Positions 1-8,317 of a stretch of 35,927 bases of DNA are shown here, one piece after another. The stretch covers positions 1 to 35,927 of the forward strand of contig JAQCAD010000035.1 of NCBI GenBank assembly GCA_027621915.1. The letters run 5' to 3'. The DNA comes from Pseudomonadota bacterium (GTDB taxonomy: Bacteria > Pseudomonadota > Gammaproteobacteria > Steroidobacterales > Woeseiaceae). Under the pieces are notes generated by a model that ran no database searches, had not been told where the DNA came from, and saw nothing but the letters and a program-made list of their open reading frames with translations. Position 1 is the stretch's first letter. Each line of letters opens with the position of its first letter. The translations under genes and the position numbers were made by a program.

Positions 1-1
1 C

Positions 2-64
2 ATTGAAGGCGTGAAATTTGTGAACGGAGAAGAGATCGAACAACCCAACCAGGTCGCCGCTTGA
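2..64 (+). CDS. C-terminal end of an unidentified protein (partial, cut by window start)
   Basis: Reading from base 2, an open frame gives about 20 residues (IEGVKFVNGEEIEQPNQVAA) before TGA at 62-64. It has no stop up to the window edge, sits just before a promoter region, and has a plausible acidic, soluble tail. The piece is too short to name a family. It could be a chance open frame. Confidence 0.35.
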   Translation: MEGVKFVNGEEIEQPNQVAA

Positions 65-177
65 TTTCATCGGCATACACCAGATTTGACCATAGCTCTA
101 CATCTAGTGGCATTAAGTAAAGCGAAATGGGCTTGTTTTGACCGGGAATCAGGCGCAATTGCACCCACATTTGTGGC

Positions 178-206
178 CTTGAATTTAATTTTTCAGACCC
201 AATTTA
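178..206 (+). promoter_or_regulatory. Sigma-32 (RpoH) type heat-shock promoter for the Hsp20 gene
   Basis: CTTGAA at 178-183 is followed after 14 nt by CCCAATTTA at 198-206. The RpoH consensus is CTTGAA, 13-17 nt, CCCCATTTA, so the -35 matches fully and the -10 matches 8 of 9. Transcription would begin near 212, leaving a leader of about 65 nt. That leader holds a small perfect inverted repeat (CGCCTG G CAGGCG, 235-247) 15 nt before the AAGGAG ribosome-binding site. Confidence 0.75.
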
Positions 207-277
207 TTCGCTCAATCGAGCCTGTCACGCACTGCGCCTGGCAGGCGGTAAACTTGAGTAAATAAGGAGTTTGTGAA

Positions 278-727
278 ATGAATACAAGCAGGTTTGAACC
301 CTGGAGCCTTGTCAATATCCTGCACCGCGACCTGGATCAGATCAGGGCACGACGATTTGACCAGACTAACAATGAGGATGGTAGTCACGGCGTTGCTGAC
401 TGGGCGCCTGCTGTTGACATTGTTGAGGAAAAGGATCGATTCGTATTGCGCGCCGACCTGCCAGGCGTAATTCCGGAGGACATTGATATCAATACGGACA
501 AAGGGGTCCTTAGTTTGTCCGGGAGCCGGACTTCGAAAACATCAGAAGAATCGGAGGGCGTGCAACACCTGGAACGCTTCAGCGGCAGATTTTATCGACG
601 ATTCAAATTGCCTGAAACGGCGAACGCCGAGGATATTTCGGCCACCAGCGCAAACGGTATATTGGAAATTGTAATTGCGAAGCTGCCCAGGGCAAGTGCG
701 CGACGCATTGCCGTCCAATCGGCGTGA
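278..727 (+). CDS. Small heat-shock protein, Hsp20/alpha-crystallin family
   Basis: A 149-aa ATP-independent holdase chaperone that binds unfolding cytoplasmic proteins. The N-terminal arm (about 1-45) is variable. The alpha-crystallin domain runs from about residue 46 (WAPAVDIVEE) to 140, with the typical ADLPGV turn and the beta-strand segments RRFKLPE and NGILEIVIAKLP. The C-terminal tail ARRIAVQS holds an I-x-V element like the IXI anchor used in oligomer assembly. The start is fixed by AAGGAG 7-8 nt upstream. The upstream sequence carries a near-consensus RpoH promoter, so heat induction is expected. It appears monocistronic; the next gene begins 197 bp downstream. No clear intrinsic terminator is seen in between. 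Confidence 0.95.
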   Translation: MNTSRFEPWSLVNILHRDLDQIRARRFDQTNNEDGSHGVADWAPAVDIVEEKDRFVLRADLPGVIPEDIDINTDKGVLSLSGSRTSKTSEESEGVQHLERFSGRFYRRFKLPETANAEDISATSANGILEIVIAKLPRASARRIAVQSA

Positions 728-800
728 TTTCCTGCGCGACGCTCCCCTCCCCTACGGCATCTGTACAAAGGTGCCGGCCAGGAGAGGCAAGTCCAAAGGC

Positions 801-829
801 GGAACTTTCGGCAACTGTCGCCTGTCCTT
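801..829 (+). promoter_or_regulatory. Possible extracytoplasmic-stress (sigma-E-like) promoter upstream of degQ
   Basis: GGAACTT at 801-807 equals the sigma-E/AlgU -35 consensus. A weak -10 candidate, GTCCTT (824-829), lies 16 nt downstream; a better GTCAAA (832-837) is at 24 nt, which is too far. HtrA-family genes are often under this control, which raises the prior. The -10 is poor, so this is only a candidate. Confidence 0.35.
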
Positions 830-924
830 GCGTCAAACAGGTTATTATTTCGCGTGTAACTTGTGCGCTACTGAATTGCGTTGGTTACCAGTGAAATGAC
901 GCATCGATTGAGGGAAAACCGACG

Positions 925-2274
925 ATGAAAAAGACGTACCATTTTCTTGTAACAGGTCTGCTACTAACGATCGGTACATTCGGGCAGGCAGCACTTCCGG
1001 ACAGTGTCGATGGCCAACCCATGCCGAGCCTTGCTCCCCTGGTCAAGCGAGCTGCGCCAGCTGTCGTCAATATCCGGGTGAATCAGACAGTCACGGGATC
1101 GTCCGTTTACGGTGATGAAATGTTTCGTCGCTTTTTCGGCATTCCGGATCAGGGTAACGGCGACCCGTCCCGTGAGATCGCCAGCGCGGGTTCGGGCGTC
1201 ATCGTTGATGCTGCGCGCGGCTATATTCTGACGAATCACCACGTCGTCAAGGACGCGGATGAGATTCAGGTGTCGTTGTTCAATGGGAATTCTCTGAAAG
1301 CGGAAGTCGTCGGATCCGACGCGGCGACAGATATTGCCGTAATTAAGGTGGAACCGGGCAATCTGACTGATCTGCCAATTGGCGATTCCGACCTCGTCGA
1401 GGTGGGTGACTTCGTTATCGCTATTGGCAATCCATTCGGTCTTGGACATACGGTTACGTCAGGAATCGTTAGCGCGCTGGGTCGAACCGGAATCAGCCGT
1501 GATGGCCTGGAGGACTTCATTCAAACTGACGCCTCGATCAACCCCGGCAACTCCGGCGGTGCGCTTGTCAATATGCGCGGCGAACTGGTCGGAATAAATT
1601 CCGCGATAATCAGCGGCACGGGCGGCAATGTCGGTATCGGTTTTGCTGTTCCTTCCCATATCGCCGGCTCGATCATGCGGCAGATTCTGGATTTTGGTGA
1701 AGTCAGGCGTGGACTTCTCGGAGTCACAATTCAAACAATGGATGCCGAAAGTGCCGAAGCACTTGGCACCGAACTTGACCGCGGCGCCCTCATCACAGGT
1801 ATTGAGCCGGGATCGGCCGCCGAGGAAGCGGGATTACGTGTTGATGACATTATTACCGGCGTAGACAGCAAGCGTATCGACAGCAATCGCGAACTTGCCA
1901 ACGCTATTGGTCTTCGCGGTTCCGGCGAGGATGTGAAAATTGAATATGTTCGGGGTGGCAAGTCGAATACCGTAATAGCGCAACTTGGGCAACAGTCCAT
2001 ACGGAATATCGGCGGCGCAAGCATCCACCCTCGTTTGCAAGGTGCAGAGTTTGCAACCTCCGAGACCTCTGCAGCTGGTGGCGTTGAAGTCATAGCCGTC
2101 GAGCCAGACAGTCTCGCCGCCCAGCGAGATTTAAGGGCAGGTGACATTATAATTCAGGCAAATCGCCGCAATGTTCGGAATCTGAGCCAACTACGGGAAG
2201 TCGCGGAGGGCAGTCGAATTCTGTTTCTTCTGGTCAGGCGTGGAGATCGACAGCTTATGCTGCAAATCCGGTAG
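925..2274 (+). CDS. degQ: Periplasmic serine endoprotease, DegQ/DegP (HtrA) family
   Basis: A 449-aa periplasmic quality-control protease. A signal peptide (KK, hydrophobic core to about residue 20, AxA-like site near GQAA) leads into a trypsin-like domain with His106 (TNHHVV), Asp136 (AATDIAVI) and Ser210 (NPGNSGGAL). Two PDZ domains follow at about 265-350 (RRGLLGVTIQ) and 375-447. Two PDZ domains and a short LA loop (about residues 55-85) favour DegQ over DegS, which has one PDZ and a membrane anchor. The start has GAGGGAAA 8 nt upstream. A strong terminator at 2301-2329 closes the unit. A possible sigma-E -35 lies about 120 bp upstream. Gene naming between degQ, degP and mucD is by architecture only. 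Confidence 0.93.
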   Translation: MKKTYHFLVTGLLLTIGTFGQAALPDSVDGQPMPSLAPLVKRAAPAVVNIRVNQTVTGSSVYGDEMFRRFFGIPDQGNGDPSREIASAGSGVIVDAARGYILTNHHVVKDADEIQVSLFNGNSLKAEVVGSDAATDIAVIKVEPGNLTDLPIGDSDLVEVGDFVIAIGNPFGLGHTVTSGIVSALGRTGISRDGLEDFIQTDASINPGNSGGALVNMRGELVGINSAIISGTGGNVGIGFAVPSHIAGSIMRQILDFGEVRRGLLGVTIQTMDAESAEALGTELDRGALITGIEPGSAAEEAGLRVDDIITGVDSKRIDSNRELANAIGLRGSGEDVKIEYVRGGKSNTVIAQLGQQSIRNIGGASIHPRLQGAEFATSETSAAGGVEVIAVEPDSLAAQRDLRAGDIIIQANRRNVRNLSQLREVAEGSRILFLLVRRGDRQLMLQIR

Positions 2275-2300
2275 CGGCGCGACGCCAAAAGAACTAATTG

Positions 2301-2329
2301 GGCCAGACAAAATGTCTGGCCTTTTTTTT
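2301..2329 (+). terminator. Rho-independent terminator after degQ
   Basis: A 9-bp perfect stem GGCCAGACA (2301-2309) / TGTCTGGCC (2313-2321) with an AAA loop is followed directly by eight T (2322-2329). It lies 26 bp past the degQ stop. Confidence 0.95.
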
Positions 2330-2393
2330 GCCCACTGCTGCACCGCAACGATGGGTTATTGCTTGCAGCGCCTGTCATCGATATGGTTAGGCA

Positions 2394-4367
2394 ATGCATA
2401 ATAGGTCGAAAACTTTTCTAACTGCCCTCCTCTGTTTGTTCGTAATGCCAAAGGCCGTGGCCAGCGCCGATGAAATCCTGGATTCACAACGGGCCGCATT
2501 TCGTTCAGTTCACGCCGAAGTTGAGCAGGGCAACTGGCAGTCCGTTCATCAATACGAAGCGTTGCTGAAGGATTATGTGCTGTGGCCAGATCTTCGCGCG
2601 ACTTATCTGAGAGCGCGTCTGGAGCTCACCGACGATGCGGAGATAATTGCTTTTCTGAATCAGTACGGCGTGCTGAAACCGGCTCGCGAATTACGTTACC
2701 GATACGCATTGCACCTGGCGCAGCAAAACAGAATGTCCGACTATCTGGACATTTACCGACAGTTTTATCAGGGCCTCGAAATCGCGAACCTTGATTGCCT
2801 GGCTCTGCAAGCGGAAATCATCCTCGGTCAGGAAAATCGAGTTACCAAACGTGCTCAGAACCTATGGTTGGTGGGCAATAGCCAGGCTGACGAATGCGAT
2901 CCGGTGTTCGAACACCTTCGCAGCCAGGATTTGCTGGATCGGAATCTATATACCGACCGATTCAATTTGGCTATCGCTTCTCAGAACTTTACGTTGGCGC
3001 GCTACCTCGCCGGCTCGATAGATAAGAAATATCTCAATGAAGCCAACGAGTGGATTAAGGCGCAAGCGCAGCCGGCAGATTTTATTGCCGCTTATATAGA
3101 CTACGCCGACACCGAATTGACGAGGAAACATTTCGTGTTTGCCGTCGAGCGGCTTGCATTTGACGACCCGCTAGCTGCAAACGACAGTTGGCATCAACTC
3201 GCACGTCGATTTTCTTTCAGTAAGAAACAATTGTCTGCCACCAACCGGCACATCGCGCTTTGGGCAGCTCGTGCACGATTGCCGCAGGCAGAGAAGTTGC
3301 TCTCGTCGTTGGCTGCTGACGACCAGGACATCGAAACCGGGAAATGGCAGGTCAGGGCCCGACTGATCCAGCGTGATTGGCGGGGCGTTGTGGACAGTGT
3401 CGACTCGTTGCCGGATGACGAGGCTCAAAAAGCTGAGTGGCAATACTGGAAAGCCATCGCACTTCAGGAGACCGGTCGTGTTGAGGCAGCTACTGCAATC
3501 CTTGACGCACTTGCCCATGAACGCAGCTATTACGGGTTTCTTGCTGCCGATGCGGTCAGCGCCCCCTATTCGTTGACGGAAAAGCCTGTACTACATGACC
3601 CTGAAATCAGTTTGGCGATTGAAAAAAGACCTGACTTGATACGGGCACGTGAGTTATTTTTCGTCGGGCTCGAGGGTCGTGGTCGCGGAGAATGGGACGA
3701 CACTGTTCGATTGATGAATAGTGACGAGAAAACGCAGGCTGCCCTCCTCGCCGATAGTTGGGGTTGGCACTCGCGCGCCATATCGACGGTAGCTAAAGCG
3801 GGGCAATTCGATGATTTGCGCGTGCGTTATCCACTTCCATGGCGAAATGAGTTCGAGACTCACGCCGATAACGCCGGGATCAGTTACAGCTGGGTCTATG
3901 GCATCGCGCGGAGCGAGAGCCTGTTCATGCCTGATATCAGATCAAGTGCCGGAGCGATTGGCTTGATGCAGCTAATGCCGGAAACCGGTCGTCGCACGGC
4001 TCTCGAAATCCAGATGCCCTGGAAGGGTCAGGCTACTTTAACGGACTCGTCGAGCAACATCCGACTTGGCATACATTATCTGCACAAAATGTTCTACAGG
4101 TTCGCGGAAAACCGTGTATTGGCGACAGCCGCATACAACGCTGGCCCATTGCGGGTTGAAGCATGGTTACCTGAAACCGGAAGCCTTGATGCACGCATTT
4201 GGATTGAGAATATTCCGTTCAATGAGACCCGCGACTACGTTCGCCGGGTTTTGACGGACGATGCAATTTTTAGCTGGCGGATGACGGGGCAGCAAAGCCG
4301 AATTTCCAACGAAATGCCGCTCGTCGCGGCGGCCGGGACCCCGCCCAGAGTTGCCAGCCTGGATTAG
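2394..4367 (+). CDS. slt: Soluble lytic murein transglycosylase (Slt70-like)
   Basis: A 657-aa periplasmic enzyme that cleaves the MurNAc-GlcNAc bond of peptidoglycan and forms 1,6-anhydroMurNAc ends, close in length to E. coli Slt (645). It has a signal peptide (residues 1-24, ending VASA), a long alpha-helical U/L superhelix (about 25-470) and a C-terminal goose-lysozyme-like SLT domain (about 490-640). That domain shows YGIARSES, with the catalytic Glu in RSES, then the GAIGLMQLMPETG and AAYNAGP motifs. The ATG at 2394 has only a weak ribosome-binding site (TTAGG). The 3' end overlaps the convergent aminopeptidase by 4 nt, with the two stop codons sharing bases (TTAG). Confidence 0.95.
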   Translation: MHNRSKTFLTALLCLFVMPKAVASADEILDSQRAAFRSVHAEVEQGNWQSVHQYEALLKDYVLWPDLRATYLRARLELTDDAEIIAFLNQYGVLKPARELRYRYALHLAQQNRMSDYLDIYRQFYQGLEIANLDCLALQAEIILGQENRVTKRAQNLWLVGNSQADECDPVFEHLRSQDLLDRNLYTDRFNLAIASQNFTLARYLAGSIDKKYLNEANEWIKAQAQPADFIAAYIDYADTELTRKHFVFAVERLAFDDPLAANDSWHQLARRFSFSKKQLSATNRHIALWAARARLPQAEKLLSSLAADDQDIETGKWQVRARLIQRDWRGVVDSVDSLPDDEAQKAEWQYWKAIALQETGRVEAATAILDALAHERSYYGFLAADAVSAPYSLTEKPVLHDPEISLAIEKRPDLIRARELFFVGLEGRGRGEWDDTVRLMNSDEKTQAALLADSWGWHSRAISTVAKAGQFDDLRVRYPLPWRNEFETHADNAGISYSWVYGIARSESLFMPDIRSSAGAIGLMQLMPETGRRTALEIQMPWKGQATLTDSSSNIRLGIHYLHKMFYRFAENRVLATAAYNAGPLRVEAWLPETGSLDARIWIENIPFNETRDYVRRVLTDDAIFSWRMTGQQSRISNEMPLVAAAGTPPRVASLD

Positions 4368-5416
4368 TCTTTGATTTGATCCAGTATCCAATTTCGTGCT
4401 TCGTGCGACATTGTTGCAAGGCCTTCCGCGCGTGAATAGAAACAGGCAAGGTCGCTTTGGCATTCCTCGCCAATCAACTTAAAGGCTTCTAGATGACCTT
4501 CATACAGGTTGAGCGACACCAGTCGCGAGTTGTTCAATGGCGCAGCCAGCCAATTACCACCAGGAGCCCCGTTGGCGCGAATCAGAGCATCGGCACTCGC
4601 CGACAACCTATTCAGAATTTCTCTTTTTTCACGACGCATATCTTCGGCATCAATGGGTTGCTGATACAGAACTTCGAGCGCCGCTCTGGCGGGCGCCACT
4701 AACTCCATCAGCGATCGGCGCAAAACTCTTCGATCGATGACTGAAGCAAGCTGATCCGATTCATCGCGGGCCTCCAGCCACCGGACGATGCCGAGTTCGG
4801 CGACCGCAGTCGCGAATGACTCGTTAAAGGTGCTATCGCCTTTGACATACAGTTTTTGGTGTGCGAGCTCGTGGAACAGTGTTGATACAAGTTCGGTATC
4901 AGACCAGCGCATCATCGTGTTCAATAGCGGATCGGAAAAACGACCAAGAGTCGAATAGGCTGAAACTCCGCCTACCGATACATCGAATCCCCGGTCACCA
5001 AGCACTTTCGCCAGATTCCTGGCAGATGTTTCATTGAAGTAGCCGCGATAAGCGACGCAGCCGGCGACGGGATAACACCAGGTTTTTGGCTCAAGCGCGA
5101 ATTCCGGTGCGGCAAATACGTTCCAAACTACAAAATCCCGCTCGAGATCCACATAGGAACGATAGCTGTCATTGTCTGGCAACAGCAGTTCAGTTACCGC
5201 GAAGTCGCGAGCTTCAAGTACCAGGGCCAATCTGCGCTTCAGGTCGGCTGATGTGGCGTCGTCTGCAACAAGATCTGACATTGGACGCCGGCGACTCATT
5301 AAGTCTGAATGGCCGCGGATCGCCTGCAGGTAGTAGCAACCTTCCAACTGTAGAATGATCAGTACCAAGCAAGCCGCCCCGGCAGCGCGACGCAAAATTT
5401 TCGGGGACAGGTGCAT
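4364..5416 (-). CDS. YP-type aminopeptidase lipoprotein (PF10023, predicted zinc aminopeptidase)
   Basis: A 350-aa envelope lipoprotein. From the Met at 5416 the N-terminus is a basic, hydrophobic signal ending in lipobox LEGC, so lipidation is expected. The body matches the predicted-aminopeptidase family, with TWCYPVAGCVAYRGYF, a zinc-binding HELAHQ motif and a downstream NESFATAVAE that supplies a likely third ligand. The frame stays open upstream to 5827, but that part lies antisense to cca and puts the signal peptide in the middle of the protein, so the shorter start is chosen; no good ribosome-binding site is seen. The divergent start of cca is only 36 bp away, so the promoters must overlap the genes. 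The substrate is unknown. Confidence 0.85.
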   Translation of the reverse strand: MHLSPKILRRAAGAACLVLIILQLEGCYYLQAIRGHSDLMSRRRPMSDLVADDATSADLKRRLALVLEARDFAVTELLLPDNDSYRSYVDLERDFVVWNVFAAPEFALEPKTWCYPVAGCVAYRGYFNETSARNLAKVLGDRGFDVSVGGVSAYSTLGRFSDPLLNTMMRWSDTELVSTLFHELAHQKLYVKGDSTFNESFATAVAELGIVRWLEARDESDQLASVIDRRVLRRSLMELVAPARAALEVLYQQPIDAEDMRREKREILNRLSASADALIRANGAPGGNWLAAPLNNSRLVSLNLYEGHLEAFKLIGEECQSDLACFYSRAEGLATMSHEARNWILDQIKD

Positions 5417-5452
5417 GTTCAGGAGCACGGTCAGGAGGCAAAGGATAGAATC

Positions 5453-6694
5453 ATGGCCATGGAAGTTTACCTTGTCGGTGGAGCGGTTCGTGACGAACTG
5501 CTTGGATTGCCTGTGAAAGAGCGGGACTGGTGCATCGTCGGCGCAACTCCGGAATACCTGAAAAATCTCGGCTATCGACCAGTTGGTAAGGACTTTCCTG
5601 TGTTTTTGCACCCTGACACCGCTGAGGAATATGCACTGGCGCGGACGGAAAGGAAAACCGCGCCCGGATACCACGGCTTCACTTTTTACGCGGCGCCAGA
5701 TGTCACGATTGAGCAGGATCTCGGTCGCCGTGACCTGACCGTCAATGCGATTGCGAAGGACGCGAACAATCGGCTGATAGATCCGTTTAACGGGCGCCGG
5801 GATCTCGAAAATAGGATTCTGCGTCATGTGTCGGCCTCATTTTCGGAAGACCCCGTACGAATTTTGCGAGCTGCACGATTTGCTGCACGTTTTTATCCGC
5901 TCGGGTTTCGAATCGCCGATGAGACCATGCTAATGATGAAAGACATGGTTCAGGGCGGAGAGGCAGACGCGTTGGTGCCCGATCGTGTCTGGAAAGAAAC
6001 TGAGGCTGCACTTGGGGAAGTGCAGCCGCATATCTTTTTCGAAGTACTTCGTTCCTGCGGTGCGCTCAAAGCAGTATTCCCGGAGATCGACGCGCTATTC
6101 GGTGTCCCGCAATCTGAAAAATGGCATCCGGAAATTGACACAGGTGTGCACACGCTCATGGTGTTGCAGCAAACAGCTCTCTTGAGCGAGGCAATTGACG
6201 TACGCTTTGCCGGACTGGTACACGATCTTGGAAAAGCCACGACCGACCAAAGCAAGCTTCCAGGTCATCCGGGCCACGAGGCGCGCAGCGTAAAACTGAT
6301 CAAATCTCTGGCAAAAAGACTTCCATTGCCAAGCGCCTGTCGCGAGCTGGCCTGTCTTGCCGCCGAATTCCATACACATTGCCACAGGGCCTTCGAATTG
6401 CGTGCGTCGACAATTCTCAAGGTACTTAATCGATCAGATGCATTCCGCCGACCGGAACGATTCGAGAAGCTCATGATTGCTTGCGAAGCGGACGCCCGTG
6501 GTCGCAGAGGGCTTGAGGATCGAATTTACCCGCAGGCCGACTTTCTTCGTGGCGCTTTTGCCGCAGCTGTCGAAGTCGACATCAGTGATCTGAAGACGGG
6601 AGGTCTTTCAGGTGCTCATATCGGTAAAGCGATTCACGACAGGCGTCAACATGCCATCGAACAATTCAAAAACAATTACGACCCACCGAAGTAG
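5453..6694 (+). CDS. cca: Multifunctional CCA tRNA nucleotidyltransferase
   Basis: A 413-aa class II enzyme that adds or repairs the 3' CCA of tRNA; E. coli Cca has 412 aa. The head domain has LVGGAVRDELLG and the metal-binding pair as E-R-D (KERDW), with Glu where E. coli has Asp, a conservative change. RRDLTVNAIA and EDPVRILRAARFAAR follow. The HD phosphohydrolase domain (VHDLGKA, about residue 255) places it in the gammaproteobacterial group with phosphatase and phosphodiesterase activity. The frame opens earlier, at a GTG at 5411, but AAAGGA at 5440-5445 sits 7 nt before ATG 5453; ATG 5459 is the other option. The last 19 nt overlap the convergent beta-barrel gene. Confidence 0.96.
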   Translation: MAMEVYLVGGAVRDELLGLPVKERDWCIVGATPEYLKNLGYRPVGKDFPVFLHPDTAEEYALARTERKTAPGYHGFTFYAAPDVTIEQDLGRRDLTVNAIAKDANNRLIDPFNGRRDLENRILRHVSASFSEDPVRILRAARFAARFYPLGFRIADETMLMMKDMVQGGEADALVPDRVWKETEAALGEVQPHIFFEVLRSCGALKAVFPEIDALFGVPQSEKWHPEIDTGVHTLMVLQQTALLSEAIDVRFAGLVHDLGKATTDQSKLPGHPGHEARSVKLIKSLAKRLPLPSACRELACLAAEFHTHCHRAFELRASTILKVLNRSDAFRRPERFEKLMIACEADARGRRGLEDRIYPQADFLRGAFAAAVEVDISDLKTGGLSGAHIGKAIHDRRQHAIEQFKNNYDPPK

Positions 6695-7512
6695 TAAAAA
6701 TGAACCGAAAGGGCGGTAGTACTTCCGAATGTTTCTGAATCGTCGCGCGAAATGCGGATTTCCATGTCGAGACGATCACTGACCGGTGTCAGGAATCCCA
6801 GGCTGTAAGAGTCCACGTTGCTGCCATCCATCGCGGCCTGCCATCGCCCTGCAGTGATGTCGACGCTTTTCAATCCGAAATCAAATTCCAGGCCAGCGTT
6901 GAATCGCTGATCAATCAGGCTGTTTATCATGCTTAGCCTCGAACTGGACAGGTACGCAAGCAAGTCTATATCCGGTTGCAAACGAAGATTTCGAGAATAA
7001 TCGTATGCCATGCCGCCAATCAGGAAACTGATTTTTTCGCTCAATTCCACCCGCCCGTTCAGGCCCCAGCCGTCGGCTCGAAACTCTGCAGTTCGTCCGC
7101 GAAGGGCGTCTGACTGCAGATCAAATTCGAAGTATCGTTTCTCGTACTCCAGAGATATCGAACCGGTATTGCCGCGCGCATAAAATGACGCTCGTATATC
7201 CCGTGAATCCAGAATGTCGGGGTTCCCCCAATATGAACCACCCAGTCGTATTCCGACTGGCTTGAACCAGTGATCAATACCTGCATCCACGAAACGAGTG
7301 TCGTTGGTACGCAAGAAACCTTCTGTACGTGACACGCCTGCGGCCAGTGCGAACCACGTATGCTCTCCAACACCGAATTCGCCGAATGACGAGATCGCAC
7401 GCCCTTCCACACTATCTCCCTCGGCGCCAATGCCAACGACGTACCCCGCCGCTTGCACTGCCGGCGCGAGCACCAAATATATCGCGAGGACGACTAATCT
7501 AGATAAGGGCAT
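6676..7512 (-). CDS. Putative outer-membrane beta-barrel protein
   Basis: A 278-aa protein of no family I can name. It has a clear signal peptide (MPLSRLVVLAIYLVLAPAVQA), then alternating short amphipathic strands rich in Gly, Ser, Asp and aromatics, such as ISLEYEKRYFEFDLQS and VELSEKISFLIGG. The C-terminus is TALSVHFYYFGGS, a likely last strand although not ending in the usual Phe. That pattern suggests a barrel of about 10-12 strands in the outer membrane. Its ATG lies inside the end of uppP (14-nt overlap), so the two are probably translated from one message. A role in envelope lipid or cell-wall work is only guessed from the neighbour. Confidence 0.7.
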   Translation of the reverse strand: MPLSRLVVLAIYLVLAPAVQAAGYVVGIGAEGDSVEGRAISSFGEFGVGEHTWFALAAGVSRTEGFLRTNDTRFVDAGIDHWFKPVGIRLGGSYWGNPDILDSRDIRASFYARGNTGSISLEYEKRYFEFDLQSDALRGRTAEFRADGWGLNGRVELSEKISFLIGGMAYDYSRNLRLQPDIDLLAYLSSSRLSMINSLIDQRFNAGLEFDFGLKSVDITAGRWQAAMDGSNVDSYSLGFLTPVSDRLDMEIRISRDDSETFGSTTALSVHFYYFGGS

Positions 7513-8296
7513 AAAAAATAACGCCGGCCAGAATCAAACGGTAAATTGCAAATGGCAAAAGCCCAATAACGCTGATAACTCGCATAAAGAACTCAATACT
7601 GAGGTAGGCGACGATCGCTGATATCAGTCCTGCCAGCGCCAGATTATCCCACGCGACCTGAATGTCGCCTGTGATCAATATCACCGCTTCATAAATTGTT
7701 GCCAGCAAAATGACTGGTACCGATAGGAGAAAAGAGAACCTCGCGGCATCCTGGCGGGCTATGCCCAACAACCGGCCCACTGTAATGGTTACTCCGGATC
7801 GCGATGTCCCAGGAATGAGTGCCAATGCCTGCGCGAGACCAATTATGAGCGCATCCCGCAATCGGATGTCCGTAATATTCCTTTCTTTTGGTGCAAACTG
7901 GTCCGCCAACGCCATAACAATGCCGTAACCGGAAAGCGTTACTACAACAACCAGTGGATCACGCAGGTTCGTCGCAATCCAACTTGCGAACAGCAGCCCT
8001 GTCAGTGCGGCGGGCACGGTAGCCAATCCCAGGTACCAAACCATTCGGGCGTCATCAGCTTTGACATTGCCGGTGATAATAGCGCGAGCGCCGCGAAGAA
8101 GAGCCGCGATATCGAATCGAAAGAAGATACAAACGGCTACCAGAGAACCGAAGTGCACGGCGACATCGAACGCGAGGCCCTGGTCAGTCCAGCCGAATAT
8201 GCTTGGCACGAGAACCAGATGCCCGGAGCTGGATACCGGCAAGAACTCGGTTAGTCCCTGCACGACGGCCAGAACAATCAACTGCAACATGCCCAT
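7499..8296 (-). CDS. uppP: Undecaprenyl-diphosphatase UppP (BacA family)
   Basis: A 265-aa integral inner-membrane phosphatase that recycles undecaprenyl diphosphate to the monophosphate carrier used for peptidoglycan and other surface polymers. It shows the two family signatures: the GLTEFLPVSSSGHL box near the N-terminus and PGTSRSGVTITVGRLLG (about residue 170), plus about 8 hydrophobic segments. An in-frame TTG at 8302 exists, but AGGA 7-8 nt before ATG 8296 fixes the start MGMLQL. It sits between a MidA-like methyltransferase gene upstream and a barrel gene that overlaps its 3' end, all leftward and probably one operon. Confidence 0.96.
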   Translation of the reverse strand: MGMLQLIVLAVVQGLTEFLPVSSSGHLVLVPSIFGWTDQGLAFDVAVHFGSLVAVCIFFRFDIAALLRGARAIITGNVKADDARMVWYLGLATVPAALTGLLFASWIATNLRDPLVVVVTLSGYGIVMALADQFAPKERNITDIRLRDALIIGLAQALALIPGTSRSGVTITVGRLLGIARQDAARFSFLLSVPVILLATIYEAVILITGDIQVAWDNLALAGLISAIVAYLSIEFFMRVISVIGLLPFAIYRLILAGVIFYALI

Positions 8297-8317
8297 TAAC
8301 AAATCCTATTGAAATTA

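Noticed and set aside
5417-5827. 137-residue N-terminal extension of the aminopeptidase
   Set aside because: It is antisense to cca and would bury the lipoprotein signal peptide in the middle of the protein.
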